Shown here: positions 1 to 12,516 of the stretch, piece by piece | How the letters are laid out: every line of letters begins with the position of its first letter | How positions within the stretch are numbered: position 1 is the first letter of the stretch | NCBI GenBank assembly: GCA_034359265.1 | Contig: CP136896.1 | Span: 16,027,501-16,091,500, forward strand | DNA length: 64,000 nucleotides | Source of the DNA: Canna indica | Lineage: Eukaryota > Streptophyta > Magnoliopsida > Zingiberales > Cannaceae | Direction: 5' to 3' | Position numbers and translations under genes: made by a program | The notes under the pieces: generated by a model | The model's database searches: none | What the model was told of the DNA's origin: nothing | The model's input: only the letters and a program-made list of their open reading frames with translations

Positions 1-2586
1 TATTTTCCACTAACACCGACGCTTCAAAGATTATTCATGTCGGAAAAGACAGCCCCCTACATGAGTTGGCATGCAAGAAGTCGTGATGATACAGTAATGA
101 CTCATCCATCTGACAGTGAAGCATGGAAACATTTGGATACATGTTATCCTTCATTTGCTAGGGATACTAGAAATATCAGATTGGGATTGTGCACAGATGG
201 TTTTAATCCGTTTGGACATTCTGCAACTCCTTATTCAGTTTGGCCAGTGCTGCTGATAGTTTATAATTTGCCACCGTCAATGTGCATGAAAGATGAATTT
301 ATTTATCTTTCGATGGTTATTCTGGGTCCTAAGGGTCCGCGAAAAGAAATTGACATATTTCTCAGACCCTTGATAGATGAATTGAAAACATTGTGGACTG
401 AGGGAGCTGTCACTTATGATTGTCATCGGAAGCAAAACTTCAATTTAAAGGCCGCGGTCTTGTGGACAATCAATGATTTCCCCGCGTACGGCATGTTGTC
501 GGGTTGGAGCACTCACGGCCGACTCTCTTGTCCGTATTGTATGGAACACTCTAAATCAATCAGTCTTCAGAACGGATGAAAAATCTCATTCTTTGATTGT
601 CATCGTCGATTCCTACCGATTAATCATCAGTATCGAAGGAATCGTAATAAATTTACTAAGGGCAGAGTCGAAAGAGATGGGCCACCACCGATGTTGTCTG
701 GTGAACAAATGTTAGCACGTGTTTCAGCACTTCCAGATATAGTATTTGGTCGCAATGAAAGAGTGTCAGGTTTTGGCCAAACACACAACTGGGTGAAAAA
801 AAGTATCTTTTGGGAATTGCCCTATTGGAGTTCATTATTGATTCGACATAATTTAGATGTCATGCACATTGAAAAAAATGTGTTTGATAATATTTTCAAC
901 ACTTTGATGGATATTTCTGGAAAAACTAAAGATAATGTCAAAGCCCGACATGATCTGAAAATACTTTGTAAAAGACCAGAGTTGGAGTTACAAGAGGTCA
1001 ACGGACGATATCTGAAACCGAAGGCCCTATATGTGTTAAATAAACAACAGATCAAAGATGTTTGTCAATGGGTAAAAGAACTCAGATTACCCGATGGATA
1101 TGCTTCAAACTTATCTCGATGTGTGAACGTCGATGATTGCAAAATATCAAGGATGAAGAGCATTGATTGTCATGCATTCATGCAGAGATTACTTCCGATC
1201 GCATTTCGAGATCTTCTACTTGATAATATTTGGGGTCCGTTGACTGATTTAAGTATGTTTTTTAGAAGCATCTGTGCAAATGTCCTTCGAGTCGAAGATA
1301 TGTCAACACTTGAAAATAATATTGTTGAAATCATATGCAAGCTGGAGCAGTTTTTCCCTCCTGCATTTTTTGACTCGATGGAGCATCTACCGATACACTT
1401 GGCATACGAGGCACGAGTTGGTGGCCCCGTTCAATATCGATGGATGTACTTATTTGAAAGATACATGAATCGTCTGAAGAAAAAAGTAAAGAACACCGCA
1501 GCTGTTGAAGGATCAATATCTGAATCGTATATCATTCAAGAAATTTCAACATTTTGCTCATTTTACTTTGAATCGACAGTACAAACAAGATTTGATCGTC
1601 TTCCACGTAACGACGACGGGGGTGTTCGACATTCAGATGGACGTTTAAATATATTTTGTCACTCTGGTCGTGCTTTTGGTTCTCGTCCATCTCGACACTT
1701 AAGCGATGAAGAGTATCATTTGGCACACTTGTATGTATTACTCAATTGTCCAGAGATTGAACAATTCATTGAAATATTTGACATTGAGATGGTGCAAAAA
1801 TACTCTATTCACAACGATCAAGAATTGGAGAGATTACGGAATCGTGATTTCCCTACTTGGATTCAGACTTACAGCAAATATCACAGAGCTGAAATAGATG
1901 AAAGAATATTTGAGTTTGTTAGTGGACCGTCGCGACTTGTGTCGTGCTATAGCGGATATTTTGTTAACGGGTATAAATTTCACACGGTTGAATATTCATT
2001 TACAAAGAAGACGATGAATGCTGGGGTCTGCGTGAAAGGGACAACCTATGTTGAATGTGATATGGATTTTTATGGACTGGTGGAAGAAGTGATAGAGTTG
2101 CACTACTTCGGCTTGAAATCAGTGATCTTATTTAGATGTCATTGGTTCGATACAACAGAAAGGGGCATGAAAGTTCATCCAAAATACAAACTTGTTGAGG
2201 TTAATTACAAATCGAAATTGGCAGCAAATGAGCCTTTTATATTGGCATCACAAGCCGAACAAGTATATTACGCGAAGTATCCGGCTCGAAATAAAGATAG
2301 AGCAGATTGGTGTGTAGTCTGTAAGACAAAAGGTAGAGGAAAAATTGATCCGATAGTAGGAGAAAATGATCCTCCTGGTTTCTATCAAGAAGATGATCTT
2401 CCTGCTGTGGATCGTATTATTCCAATACTCGAGGATGCAGACACAACGTCAATTCAATTATAAGTTGAATATGCTGATGATGACGATCATGAAATTGAGG
2501 AAGCTGGATATGAAGAAGATGAAGAAGAGGAAGAAGAGGAAGAAGAAGAAGAATTCGAAGACTATTATTCAGATGATGAGGAATAA
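1..2586 (+). pseudogene. TNP2-like CACTA transposase, 3' part, two nonsense codons
   Basis: This is the transposase of an En/Spm element, the nuclear enzyme that cuts the transposon ends. The reading frame is already open at base 1 and stays in one frame to 2586. It shows the tnp2 domain (PF02992) with the MSWHARS, GFNPFGHS and DFPAYGMLSGWSTHG signatures, then SCPYC and FDCHRRFLP, then DUF4218-like (EHLPIHLAYEARVGGPVQYR) and DUF4216-like regions, and a very acidic tail rich in Glu and Asp (2464-2583). Two point changes break it. TGA at 577-579 sits between the CPYC and FDCHRRFLP motifs and was probably CGA or GGA. TAA at 2461-2463 stands where the second copy in the window has GAA. The rest of the frame is intact, so this is a young lesion set. 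The N-terminus lies outside the window. The next gene starts about 75 bases downstream on the same strand. Confidence 0.93.
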
Positions 2587-2661
2587 TTGTAAAGTATATA
2601 TTTTATTAAATATATCTCTATTATTTATACAATAATCTGATTATATGTCTATTCGACAGAT

Positions 2662-4114
2662 ATGTCTGGTCGTGGTTATCGACGCAGGAGAGCTTCGGAG
2701 TCTCCGATCGGTGAGACTCCAGCACTTACTCATGCTGCTGATCCTCCTGTTGCTGATCCTCATGAGGATGATACTGCCGAGGCTAGTACATCCAGACGCA
2801 GGCGGCCACGCGGGCCGAACAGGTGGCAGCCTCCACCAGCCACAGAGTCACGTAGATTGATTAGCGTGATTGGGGAGCGGTAATATATCATGAATTATGA
2901 ATCATTACAAATTCATTATATCATAATATAATATTAAAATTTATTTTTGTTGTGTAGGTTCGAGCAAGAAGAAGTGTTGAGGAGCATTTCTTCTACTATT
3001 CGACGATACATGCATGGGGCATGGCCTACGTGGTCTCACGTGCCTAGCGAGCACGTCGACATGTTATGGCGCGAGTTTGAGGCACGTATTATTAATTTTT
3101 TTTACATGCATGATGATATATTAATATTGGTACTGATATTATTATTTTGCAGGCTCGCTATACATGGGCCGAGGACCAGAGGCCCTTCATTTACGCTGCC
3201 TGGGAGGCTATTTCCCGGGCAAGGTACAACGGGCAGCTGGGGCAGGCTCGGTCCCAAGCGATGGCCCGAGCTGGGACCACTAACATCGCGGAGACTCGGT
3301 GATACGACCCCGGTTGGATTACTCTGGATATATGGGACCAGCTCGTGGGGATATGGTCAACGGACCGATGGCAGGAGGTTTCTCGGAATGCGGCTAGAAA
3401 TCGCATGTCGGGGGGAGCAGCGCGTCACACCGGCGGCTCTGTTGCATTTGCAGTGCACGCGAACCGTATGGTAAGTATATCTTTTAATTATATATTTTAT
3501 TTGTTACTATGTGTACTAATTAATGTATTTGTTTTGTAAATGTAGACGACGGTGTCAGATGACGGGAGTGTCCAGCGACCCTCCCCGATGGCGGTGTTTG
3601 AGCGGACTCACCGTCGAGCACATGGGACGGGGGAGTACATCGACAACCGCGCTGCATACATTATGGTAATTATATATATATTTGTTTAAATTATTCATTA
3701 TATATTTATAATTTAAGTTTTATGATAAATATTAAACAAAAAATCAAACTCGAGTAGGAGACCTACAGCCAGACGGTGGTGCAGCGCGGGGGTACCACCG
3801 AGGACTTTGACGCAGCATCGTGGGTCAAGGCCGCAGGTGGCTGGGACCGTGGCCACGTATATGGCTTCGTAGATAGTGGTCATGCGCGAGCCGTACTAGG
3901 GCCACTTGGAGCACCGACCCCTCCGGTCGCTGGTGAGCGGCCGTCCACCTCCAGATCCAGTTATGATTATAGTAGCAGAATAAGGACTCTAGAGGAGACG
4001 GTCGCGCGTCAGACTCAGATGATGGAGGAGATGCATGCTATGCTACGCAACATGTCAGGTCATCCCGAAGCAGGCATATCTTCGGCATCATCTAATCCAT
4101 CGTCCTCAAGTTAG
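2662..4114 (+). pseudogene. Transposase_24 / TNPA-like CACTA protein, five exons, one stop
   Basis: This is the second CACTA gene, of the plant transposase family Ptta/En/Spm (PF03004). Its products are thought to bind subterminal repeats and help transposition. Five exons join in frame: 2662-2879, 2958-3081, 3153-3470, 3546-3665 and 3758-4114, giving about 378 residues. Exon 1 encodes a basic Arg-rich, Pro-rich head. Exons 2-3 carry the conserved Trp-rich core (IWDQLVGIWSTDRWQEVS, ARHTGGSVAF). Exon 5 gives a coiled-coil-like heptad stretch (IRTLEETVARQTQMMEEMH) and a Ser-rich tail. Introns are short and AT-rich with AG acceptors. The second intron begins GC instead of GT. TGA at 3300-3302 in exon 3 interrupts the frame; the CACTA-2 copy has GGA there. 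The gene is otherwise complete. Confidence 0.88.
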
Positions 4115-4459
4115 CCCACGCCGGTGTACACTCAAGCACTCCAGACCCCGCCATATGATCCAGACCATCCTCCATCGTGATCGTGAGATTTCTTGTTTGG
4201 ATATTGAACTTGTTACTGAGATATTGAACTTGTTTAACTTATTTTGTTTGGATATTGATACTTCAATTTGGCATTTGAATTGTTTTTATACTATCGTGGA
4301 TAATTATCAATATAAATATAATTGTTTTGATGTATATTTTGGTGTGTTTGTGATGTGTGAATGAATGTGTGTATGAGGGTATGGGTGTGTGAGTTATGTA
4401 TCAGATAATGTATCAATGTATCAATGGAAATTTGAAATTTGAAATTTTTCTGTTCCCAG

Positions 4460-4852
4460 GTATACGTCATCAGCAACGGCTTTCCCACGGTCGTCCGTGG
4501 GAAAGCCGTTGCTAAAAGTGTATCGAAAGCCGTTGCTGATGACCTACAGCAACGGCTTAGCGACGGGGTTTTATTAACGGCGTTGCTACGGAATCAGCGA
4601 CTGTTGCTATTAATGTTATCAGCAACGGCTCCGGGTCTGTGGCAAAACCGTTGCTGATAATATTTTTAGCGACGGTCCGAGCGGCCGTTGCTGATAATGT
4701 TTTGAGCGACGGCCCGAGCGGCCGTTGCTGATCCGTTGCTAAGTTATCAGCAACGTGACTTTCTGTCACGGCTCTATTGCAACGGCGCGGCCGTTGCTGA
4801 TTCTCTTCAGCAACGGCATCAGCCGTTGCTGATGACCATTTTTCTAGTAGTG
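4460..4852. repeat. CACTA-1 right subterminal repeat array
   Basis: The motif CAGCAACGGC and its complement GCCGTTGCTGA recur many times in both orientations up to the terminal GTAGTG. Arrays like this are the binding sites of TNPA-type proteins in En/Spm elements. The same motif fills both ends of CACTA-2, so the two belong to one family. Confidence 0.9.
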
Positions 4853-7790
4853 AAAGTTTGAATGAAAACTGAGCATATTATGAAAAATAACTGAAAATTA
4901 TGGAAATGTCATTGAAATTTCAGCATTTTTAGTCAATTTTAGAAAAATGTAGAAAATTAATTTTGCGATGATTCTTGAAACCGCACATTCATTGAAAAAT
5001 CTAGTTTCTTCAGTAAAAATTTCAAAAAGTTTCATCAAGAATCTGATTTATAGTGGTATTTTGAAGTTGGATTTCGAAAACACAAAGTATCACTTACTTG
5101 AAATAACTTTTCTGATAGTTTGATTTCTCGTCAAAAACTTCAAATGAAAACTCACGTATACCATTTTGATTCAATGTCTAATATCATTCACATCATTGCT
5201 TGAGTAAAATCATTTATACGAATGATTTTGATAACTTGAATGGTAGTTAGAAATATCAATTTTTTCATTAAAATCAAGATATGATGAAAAATAAACTTAG
5301 AGAATTCATTTTGAGCTCAAACTTGACACACACATCTTAAATGATTATTCAACGATGTTTGGAAAGTTTGAAGCAAAATTGACAACTTTTGAAAAAATAC
5401 CTGAAATTTTCGAAAATGCCCTTGGACTTTCAGGAATTTAAGAAATTTCTAGAAAACAGATTTTTTACTGATTCATGAACCTATAGATTTCTTGCAAAAC
5501 CAAGTTTCTCCGGTTAAAGTTTCAAAAAATTTCATCAAGGACATGATTTAATAGGGATTTAAGAGTTTGATTTATGTATACTTAAGCATCCCTTTGACCT
5601 AAGTTAACAAAGTGACTTAAAAATCTCCTTTTAAGCCCAAACTTGATTGATATACTTATATTCACTCATGTTAGATGTCTAGATGCCTAAGTTAAAGAAA
5701 ATGTGAGTAGATAGCAAAATTTGATACTTATCATTTTCCTATTTTGATGCCTACTTTGAATGAAATCGTGCTAAGTTCATAATTTGATCAAATGACATTA
5801 GTTTCACTTCAAACTTGATATACATGCTTTACATGACCATATCTTGGTATTTTGAAAGTTTGAATAATTTTTGGAAATATCATAAAAAATCACTCTTATT
5901 TACGAAAATGCCACTAACGTATTACTATTTTCAAATTGTTCATTTTTTGATACTCCGAATTTTCGTCGAAATCTTTGAATGAGACTTCAAGTACGATGTT
6001 TGATTCATGTTTTTGGTATCGTTCTCTTTTTGACTCATGAAAAATCATTTCTAAAATGGTTTTTGATATTTTGACCGATACTTGAAAATATCTATACTTG
6101 AGCTTATACATGATTTCTAGACTTGAAATTCATTTATAATCTAATGTTATCATGTATGACTTAGTCTCTTATTCGATGCTTTGTTTTCGTCCCTTGGGTT
6201 GGTTGACTTTGTTTTCATGAAAACTAATTTTCAAGTCTCAACTTTGACTAGGTTGACTTTTCTTGCCCTTTTTGATTGATGTCAAAAGGGCGAGAAAAAT
6301 ATAGGTAAAAAGGAAAGAAAATATAAAAAACCATGCTTATAGATAGGGGGAGTTTATTTCCATAGTTATGCATGTTGATAGGGAGAGAAATCCCATGTTT
6401 GATATCCTTTGTGCTTATTTGAATATATTTTCTTAAGCATGTTTGTCATCATCAAAAAGGGGGAGATTGTTGGCCCAAGGTTTTCTACATGGGTCTTAAT
6501 CTCGGTTTTGATGGTAATAAACATGGAACTAATGTTTCACCGAGAAATATTTTCAGGCTGCATATCGATTAGCACTCGATGTCCTCAATCGAAAATATCA
6601 GAAGAAATATGAAAATCAGAAGGACATTGGTCGCCGCGTTCGGGTTCGTCGCGGAGGTTTCTCGAAGTTCAACGTGTGTACCAAAGACGTCTTGGACGAG
6701 TCTAAAGAACACATGGAAAGCTCTCCTAGTTGACGCACGTTGAAGGCCGGAACCCGAAAATGAAGCGCGCAAGAAGAAGGCTGAAAAAATCAAGCTCTGC
6801 CTAGGTTCGATCGACCGGTCGATCAACCGAATGTGGTCAAAAATTGGTAGTATCCAATTCGATCGATCGGTCGGTCGACCGAAGGTTGCCAACAAGCGAT
6901 AGAAAGCTTTCGGTCGCTTGGCGGTCACTCGCTCGGTTGACCGACGATCGACCGGCAAGTGACCCACGGTCTGTAACTGGCAAAAAGCTACCCGTTGAGA
7001 AGAGGGGAGTTCTCTCTTCTCTTCATGGTCTATAAATACAAGACCATGAGAGCCTTCCTCCCTAGATCCATGATTGTATTGAGCCATTCTTCATCATTCT
7101 AAAGCCTTTCTTGAGCCATTTCCTTGCAAACCATAGTTTTGAGGATACATCCTTGATCTTGCCTTCAAACTTTGAACGATTCATCATTGAAGCATCAAGA
7201 GGAATTAGGACTTATGTTTGGAGCTAAATATTTGTTATATTATTTATTTGCTTCATTATTTTTGTATTTTTATGATTTATTTCATTGTATTTGAGCTTAT
7301 AAAGACCTAGGTTGTTAGGTCTTGAAATTGGGTGGTAGCCTTGGTGTTTGAGGTTTAAATCCACCGGTGTAAACATAGTTTACTAAGATTAGTTGAGTTG
7401 TCCCTTAGGGTTGAGGTGGAAAAGTGCTTTCGGTAAGAAGACGAAGACTTCTGGGTGTGGAAGTGCCTTAGGTTGAGAGCGAGACTCTTTGGGTCAAAGT
7501 CCTCGTTGTAAGGGAAACAAGATTAATCTAGTAAGGTTTAGTTCAGAAATTCTAAGCGGGGTGCGTAGGTAATGGAGTAAGCATTGGGGCCGAACCACTA
7601 TAAATAATTGTGTTAGTATTGTTTTCTTTGTGTTTCTTATTGCTTATCATTGATATCTTGCTTCCGCTTGCTACTTGATTTGTGAATTGCCTAAGTTGTT
7701 TAAGAAAATGATTAAAACAAAATTAGACAAAATTATTTAGATAACATACTATTCACCCCCCTCCCCTATTGTGTGACCATTTCACCAACA
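4853..7790 (+). mobile_element. Gag-only LTR retrotransposon, copy A (3' end)
   Basis: 4853-6467 is non-coding internal sequence of the family whose complete copy is element C. It is AT-rich, with degenerate internal blocks such as GACCTAAGTTAACAAAGTGA. At 6454-6467 lies a purine-rich tract (AAAAAGGGGGAGAT) that serves as polypurine tract, followed directly by the LTR. The 5' half is off-window. CACTA-1 is inserted at 4852/4853. No reverse transcriptase or integrase sequence is present in this part. Confidence 0.82.
6468..7790 (+). repeat. 3' LTR of element A
   Basis: This LTR of about 1.3 kb begins TGTTGGC and ends CACCAACA, so it has the TG...CA ends of an LTR. It aligns with the LTRs of elements C, D and E, for example in the stretch around GTTTTGATGRTAAYAAACATGG. 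It contains a cluster of palindromic GGTCGACC/GATCGATC motifs at about 6805-6965. The candidate right target duplication is TCTGG at 7791-7795. The reading frames that cross it are not conserved and are not genes. Confidence 0.85.
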
Positions 7791-9082
7791 TCTGGTACCC
7801 GATGCACCATTTGGCATTGAGATCGACTTTACTATTCAAGGTGGGTTGAGATGAGTTTTCAAGGGTTATGTCACTAGAAGTTATATGGTTTATTGTGCCA
7901 CTGTCCATAATCCAGTAATTAGTTTATAAACAAGCAGTTGAACAAAAAGACATACCTGCCATGTTCACTTGAGGTTGAGATGCCAATTTCTCATTCAAAA
8001 GGCTGAGTAATGCACTTACATACTCTTTAGTGAATTCCTTCAGTGTGCCTTTTGTTTGTGACTGAATTGTTGCTCCTGAGTTCTCACCTTCATTATCATC
8101 ATGCCTTGAGTTATGTACATTGAAAGCATGCTTTTCATTTATGACTTGTTCATATTGCTTTTGTTTCCCCTAGTGAAAATAATGCCCGAGAGGGTATCCA
8201 TGCAGTTTAAAACACACCTCTCGAGTGTGTGCCGGCCTTCGGCAATGGTCACAATACCTTTTGAATTGGCTGGCCTTGACCCTTGCCTTTGCTGAATCTG
8301 CTGCCATTTTCAGAATTGTGATACACACTTCCATTTCTAGAATTCGGATATCCACTACCCGAATTTTGATGCACATTATTTAAAGCGATGTTGATGTCTC
8401 CTGAATTCATATTTGCACTTACTTGTCTTTGTGATTCCTCTTGTTCAAGTAACAAATATATTTGGTTTACATCAGGAAGTGGTTTCCTTAATAGTATTTG
8501 TCCTATAAAAGAATCATTCAAGCCCATTAGAAATTGTCTAAATTGATACTTTTCCATAATTCTTTTCCCTATCTCATAATTACAACATGTTTAAACATCA
8601 AGGGAATCCAATTCATCCCACATTGTCTTTAACTTTGTGAAGTAATTGGTGATTGACATCATACCTGCTTGGTTGAGCTTATTAGCATCTAGATTTCAAA
8701 AACCCTTGGCTCGTTATTCCACCTAAACCTGGTCTCCAAATCTTTCCACATTTTTCTTGCCGTTTTGGCGTAGATTACGCTGATGCTCAAGTTCGGTGCT
8801 ATGGGTTGTAGAATCCATGAGCGAACCATATCATTGCATCTCTTCATAAGTTTCTATAGACCCACCGACAAAATCCAATTTGTTCTTGGCAAACAAAGAT
8901 ATCATCATAGATTCCTTCCATGGTAAGTAGTTATCATGCACAATCAATTGAACGTAAACTAGATTCATACCGGGATTGTCGTTGGTCGGTAGGATAAATG
9001 GATTGTCCATATATTCGATTACATCTGATGAAGAGCCGCTTTCATGATTGTCCTCATTGTCTAGATTAGAAAGGTTTAACAT
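7791..9082 (-). pseudogene. Copia gag and protease remnant
   Basis: Read on the minus strand from 9082, this encodes the N-terminus of a Copia-type Gag (Retrotran_gag_3 like: NPFILPTNDNPGMNLVYVQL, then KESMMISLFAKNKLDFVGGS). It continues with a UBN2-like segment (FRQFLMGLNDSFIGQIL) and a CCHC zinc knuckle CDHCRRPAHTREVC with the usual FKLHGYPLGH after it. Near 7900 comes a protease-like start (WIMDSGTINHIT, where the family has DSGATDH). Frameshifts and stops separate the pieces. The sequence stops at 7790, where the LTR of element A was inserted, so reverse transcriptase and integrase are missing. It is a dead fragment. Confidence 0.85.
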
Positions 9083-9862
9083 TCAAGACTACAAGCCTGG
9101 CGACGTGCTTGTCATCAAAGGCGATAAATTTAGTAAAAATCAATGTCCCAAAAATGCATTAGAGAAGGAACAAATAAATGGAAGTCATTACATAGTGCAC
9201 TTGGGAGCCTGATGTATACACAGGTCTACATTAGACCAGACATTGCTTTTATAGTTGGAGTCTTGGGTAGATATCAGTCCAATCCTGGAAATGATCAATG
9301 GGTGTATGCTAAGAATGTTATGAGATACCTGCATGGGACTAAAGAAGACATGTTTGTATATAAAAGATTGGATAATTTAGAGATTGTAGGGTATATTGAC
9401 TCAGATGTTGCTCGGTGCCCTAATGATAGAAAATCTACTTTCGAATATGTTTTTGTGTTAGCTGGTGGAGCCATCTCTTGGAAAAATAAGAAACAAACTT
9501 TGGTTGCTTCTTCTAATACGCAAGCCGAATCTGTTGCCTCTTATGTTGCGGCCACTCAAGCCATCTGACTTAAAAATCTTGTTTTTGGACTTCGCATTGT
9601 TAATTCTGTTTCTTGGCCTCTTACTATTTACTATGATAACAGCGAGACTGTGTTCTTCACGAAGAACAATAAAACCTCAAGTGGCTCCAAACATCTAGAG
9701 TTGAAATATTTAACTGATTGAGATCTTGTAAAGAAAGGAGATATTGTAGTTGAACACGTAGAGACAAATCTAATGATTGCTAATCCCTTAACCAAGGGAC
9801 TCAGACCTATAGTCTTTAAAAGACATGTTGAAAATATGGACATTTTGAGTTCTTTTGATTAG
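9083..9862 (+). pseudogene. Copia pol 3' end (RT tail and RNase H), copy 1
   Basis: This is the C-terminal end of a Copia polyprotein on the plus strand, opposite to its left neighbour. Conserved pieces are KPGDVLVIKGDKFSKNQCPK, LMYTQVYIRPDIAFIVGVLG, the MRYLHGTKEDMFVYKR stretch, and RNase H signatures (GGAISWKNKKQTLVASS, where the family has SSTxAE, here SNTQAES). A frameshift follows the first piece. A stop follows ATQAI, after which homologous codons continue to the ADPLTKGL-like end near 9790. Everything upstream in pol is absent. A close relative lies at 12517-13183. Confidence 0.87.
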
Positions 9863-12516
9863 CTTGGTTTGTGGGAGTTACATTTTATTTTATTTTCTAT
9901 TGAGCACTTTGATACATGATTGTTAATTTTATGTTACTGCATGCTCAATAATAAACTCCTTTTGAATTCATATTGTCATTTTTATATACATGTGTTCAAC
10001 AGTATTATGGACTCAGTATCATATGTATCAGGATGTGTAGGACCCGAGATTTCCTAATATAAAATTTATTTTTGGTGCAGCGCACCGGATTGAGAGTTAG
10101 TCGGGTCGAGTCGTAGAATCGCCGCGAGTAGAAGGTATAATTTAAGCCTTGTGGAATTTTATTTGATAAATGTTCCTTCTTTCTTAATCATAAGAGGCTT
10201 TAGTAGAGTCGAGTCCGTAATCGTGTTCGTGGATCGAGTTGGGACTCGAATTGGGCTCGGATTGAGTCGAGTAGGGGCTAAGTGAATGGGAGGGGCATAA
10301 TGGTCAAGGGAAGATGAGGGAATTAAACCCTCATCCCCCTTGCAGCCGTGCGGCTCATTATTGGAGCTGCACGTAGCCCGAGAAAGGAGAGGGAGGAGGA
10401 GAAAGTTTGGAGACGGCGTTGGATTTGTGCCACCGTCTGAAAGATCGAGATCATCGTCGCTCGTCCATTCTTCTTCCTTGATCAAGGTGAGTGGTCGAAT
10501 CTCGGCTTGTAGGTGAGGCGTGTGGCCTAACTGAATAGATGTGATAAATCGAGATTTTTGCGCGTTGTTTCTTGTCGATTGATGACGTTTCTCGAATTCT
10601 CAAGTCAGGTTCTCCATCATGGTATGGATTTTGTTGTTAGACGATCATTTTGTGGTGATTCAAGGGCCGACTGACTAGAGCAAAAAGGGGAAAGGTTATG
10701 CCAAAAATTTTCCTAATTCCCTCGAGTGGTTTAAACCTTGGATCGATTCTTTTTTTTTTGATGTAGATAATTTTGTGCAACTAGATCTTGTGATTTCATG
10801 GTCGAATTAATCTTTCTTTCCCCTTCAAGAAGGCTCGGCCGACCATGTACCCTTGCTTAGGGTTCAACCGAGTGGATAGGAGGGTGAATTCGATCGAGTA
10901 TCTTGATTACATCTTTTAGGGACGATGTTCGCCGATTGAAATTGTAGAGTTAGCGATTGACAAATGTATTGTAATTTTGAGTAGATACATTTTTAAGATT
11001 TGTAGAAGAACACCTCCTTTAATGCGCATGTATGACAAAACTAGGTATGGTATATGATTTATGACGTTTCCTTCATCGAAATCCTAATGCTATTATTGAA
11101 ATTACCATGCTAGATCAATTGCTACATTGTTGGAATTTATTGATTAAATGCAAAATTTAATTACTTTATTGTTGAAAGCCTGATGTTATTTATGGTAGTA
11201 GTTGTAGAATAATTCCCTTATAACTTATGTGCTGTGACATATTTATATTCAGACATTTCTACACTTATACCATATAATCTACACTTAAGAAATATGGCAA
11301 TGACGCTAGATGACTATAAGAAAATTATAGGATGCTTAAATTGTCAAAAAAACTTGAATGTAGACAAACTAGGTTTCACACCTAGGGAATAATCAGCGGG
11401 CGCTAGTGTGCGACTGATGTGGCCCGGAATAAGGGGGTCGAATACGGGTGAATTCCCGGGTTTAAACAAGAACACTTTAGAACACTTTGCTTCTGTATTG
11501 TGATTGCGATGGACGGCTGAGAAGCATGGACGGTTAGAATGACTAATGCTTGACTTGGCGGGTGACTAGGGTCTTGAGATTGCACCAGCATGCCCGCTAG
11601 GTGTTAGACCTGGGTGGTAGAGGGTCTTGAGATTCCGTCAGTGGGCCATACTGATGGTAGACCCTAGTTGGGTGGGACTAGCTATCCGTAACCCAGTGGG
11701 TTCCTGAGACTAGTTGACCTTCCTAGTTGACGATCCGATAATTATTTGACCTTCCTTATGTGATATGTGGGCGGTGCGGCCGGATTATTATTTTGTGGTA
11801 AAAGCCAAGCAGAGCCGAGCCACCAGTTCTTGAATAGGTTCTAGTGGCCGAGTGTTGCTTAGTCTAGTAGAGCCGTTTGGGCCGATTGTATGGTTTATGT
11901 AGGATGGCCTTTGGGTCGGTCGTCATATCATGATTAGATCAGATCCCTAAATTTATAAATTGCTGACTTATATACATGTTGTTATTGGGGATTTATGTGG
12001 AGGTTCGGAAGGACCGCTCACTGAGTGCCATGTGGACTCACGATTTATTTCTCTTATTTTTGCAGAGTCCGACCAGTGAGGTGAGGCTGGAGTCATGGTG
12101 CAGCTGGAGGGCAAGTAGTGGCGTAGATCTCATAGCAGCGTCCAGTAGTCGTATTCGTGATGTCTAGGGTTGTGTTTTTTTTATATACACTGAGAGATGT
12201 TAATTTGAAAAACATGTATTTGACTTTAACTCGAGTTGTTCTTAATAGTTGGTTTGTTTTGTAACTCTTTTAAAATCGTTGAACCTTCTTTAAAATTAAA
12301 TAAAAGTTTGCATCGTTGTTCTTTTACTCATATGTTTTCTAGTTAGCGTGTATCCTCAGTATTTTGTTATTCGGTGTATTTGGTAGGCTTCAGGGTAGGA
12401 TATAGACCCTGGCCGGTCACGCGACCCTGAGTTGGGGCGTGACAGGAAGTCCCTTGATTGATACCATATTTGAGTTTAATTAGGGACATCATGACTTTGT
12501 TTATATATGTGTTTAG
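9863..12516 (+). repeat. Copia LTR piece, copy 1, split by a Gypsy solo LTR
   Basis: After the pol end, the sequence from TGGGAGTTACATTTTATT onward matches the start of the longer LTR at 13183. The piece covers 9863-10035 and 12450-12516, with the Gypsy LTR between. At about 12516 the LTR stops and Copia pol sequence begins again. Confidence 0.75.
10036..12444 (+). mobile_element. Gypsy solo LTR (Gypsy-1 family)
   Basis: This 2.4 kb block begins TGTAGGACCCGAG and ends GGGGCGTGACA, so it has TG...CA ends. Its flanks are GGATG (10031-10035) and GGAAG (12445-12449), a 5-bp target duplication with one change. Removing the block restores the Copia LTR sequence seen intact near 13355 (AGGATGTCCCTTGATT). 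No internal region is present, so it is a solo LTR left by recombination between two LTRs. It matches in inverse orientation the LTR at 50897-53295. Confidence 0.9.

Larger units (their letters stand above)
1..4852 (+). mobile_element. CACTA-1 (En/Spm) element, 3' portion
   Basis: The window opens inside a CACTA DNA transposon. It carries the usual gene pair (TNP2 transposase, then a Transposase_24/TNPA-like gene) and then a dense array of short repeats. It ends at 4852 in TTTCTAGTAGTG, the reverse complement of the CACTACTAGAAA terminus seen at the left end of CACTA-2. The following bases (AAA) would be the right 3-bp target duplication; the left end is off-window. The flank from 4853 matches internal retrotransposon sequence also present near 47271, which places the insertion inside element A. 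Confidence 0.93.

Noticed and set aside
6569..7087. A 172-codon minus-strand frame
   Set aside because: It lies wholly within the element A LTR, antisense, with no domain. The frame is not kept in the LTRs of C or E.
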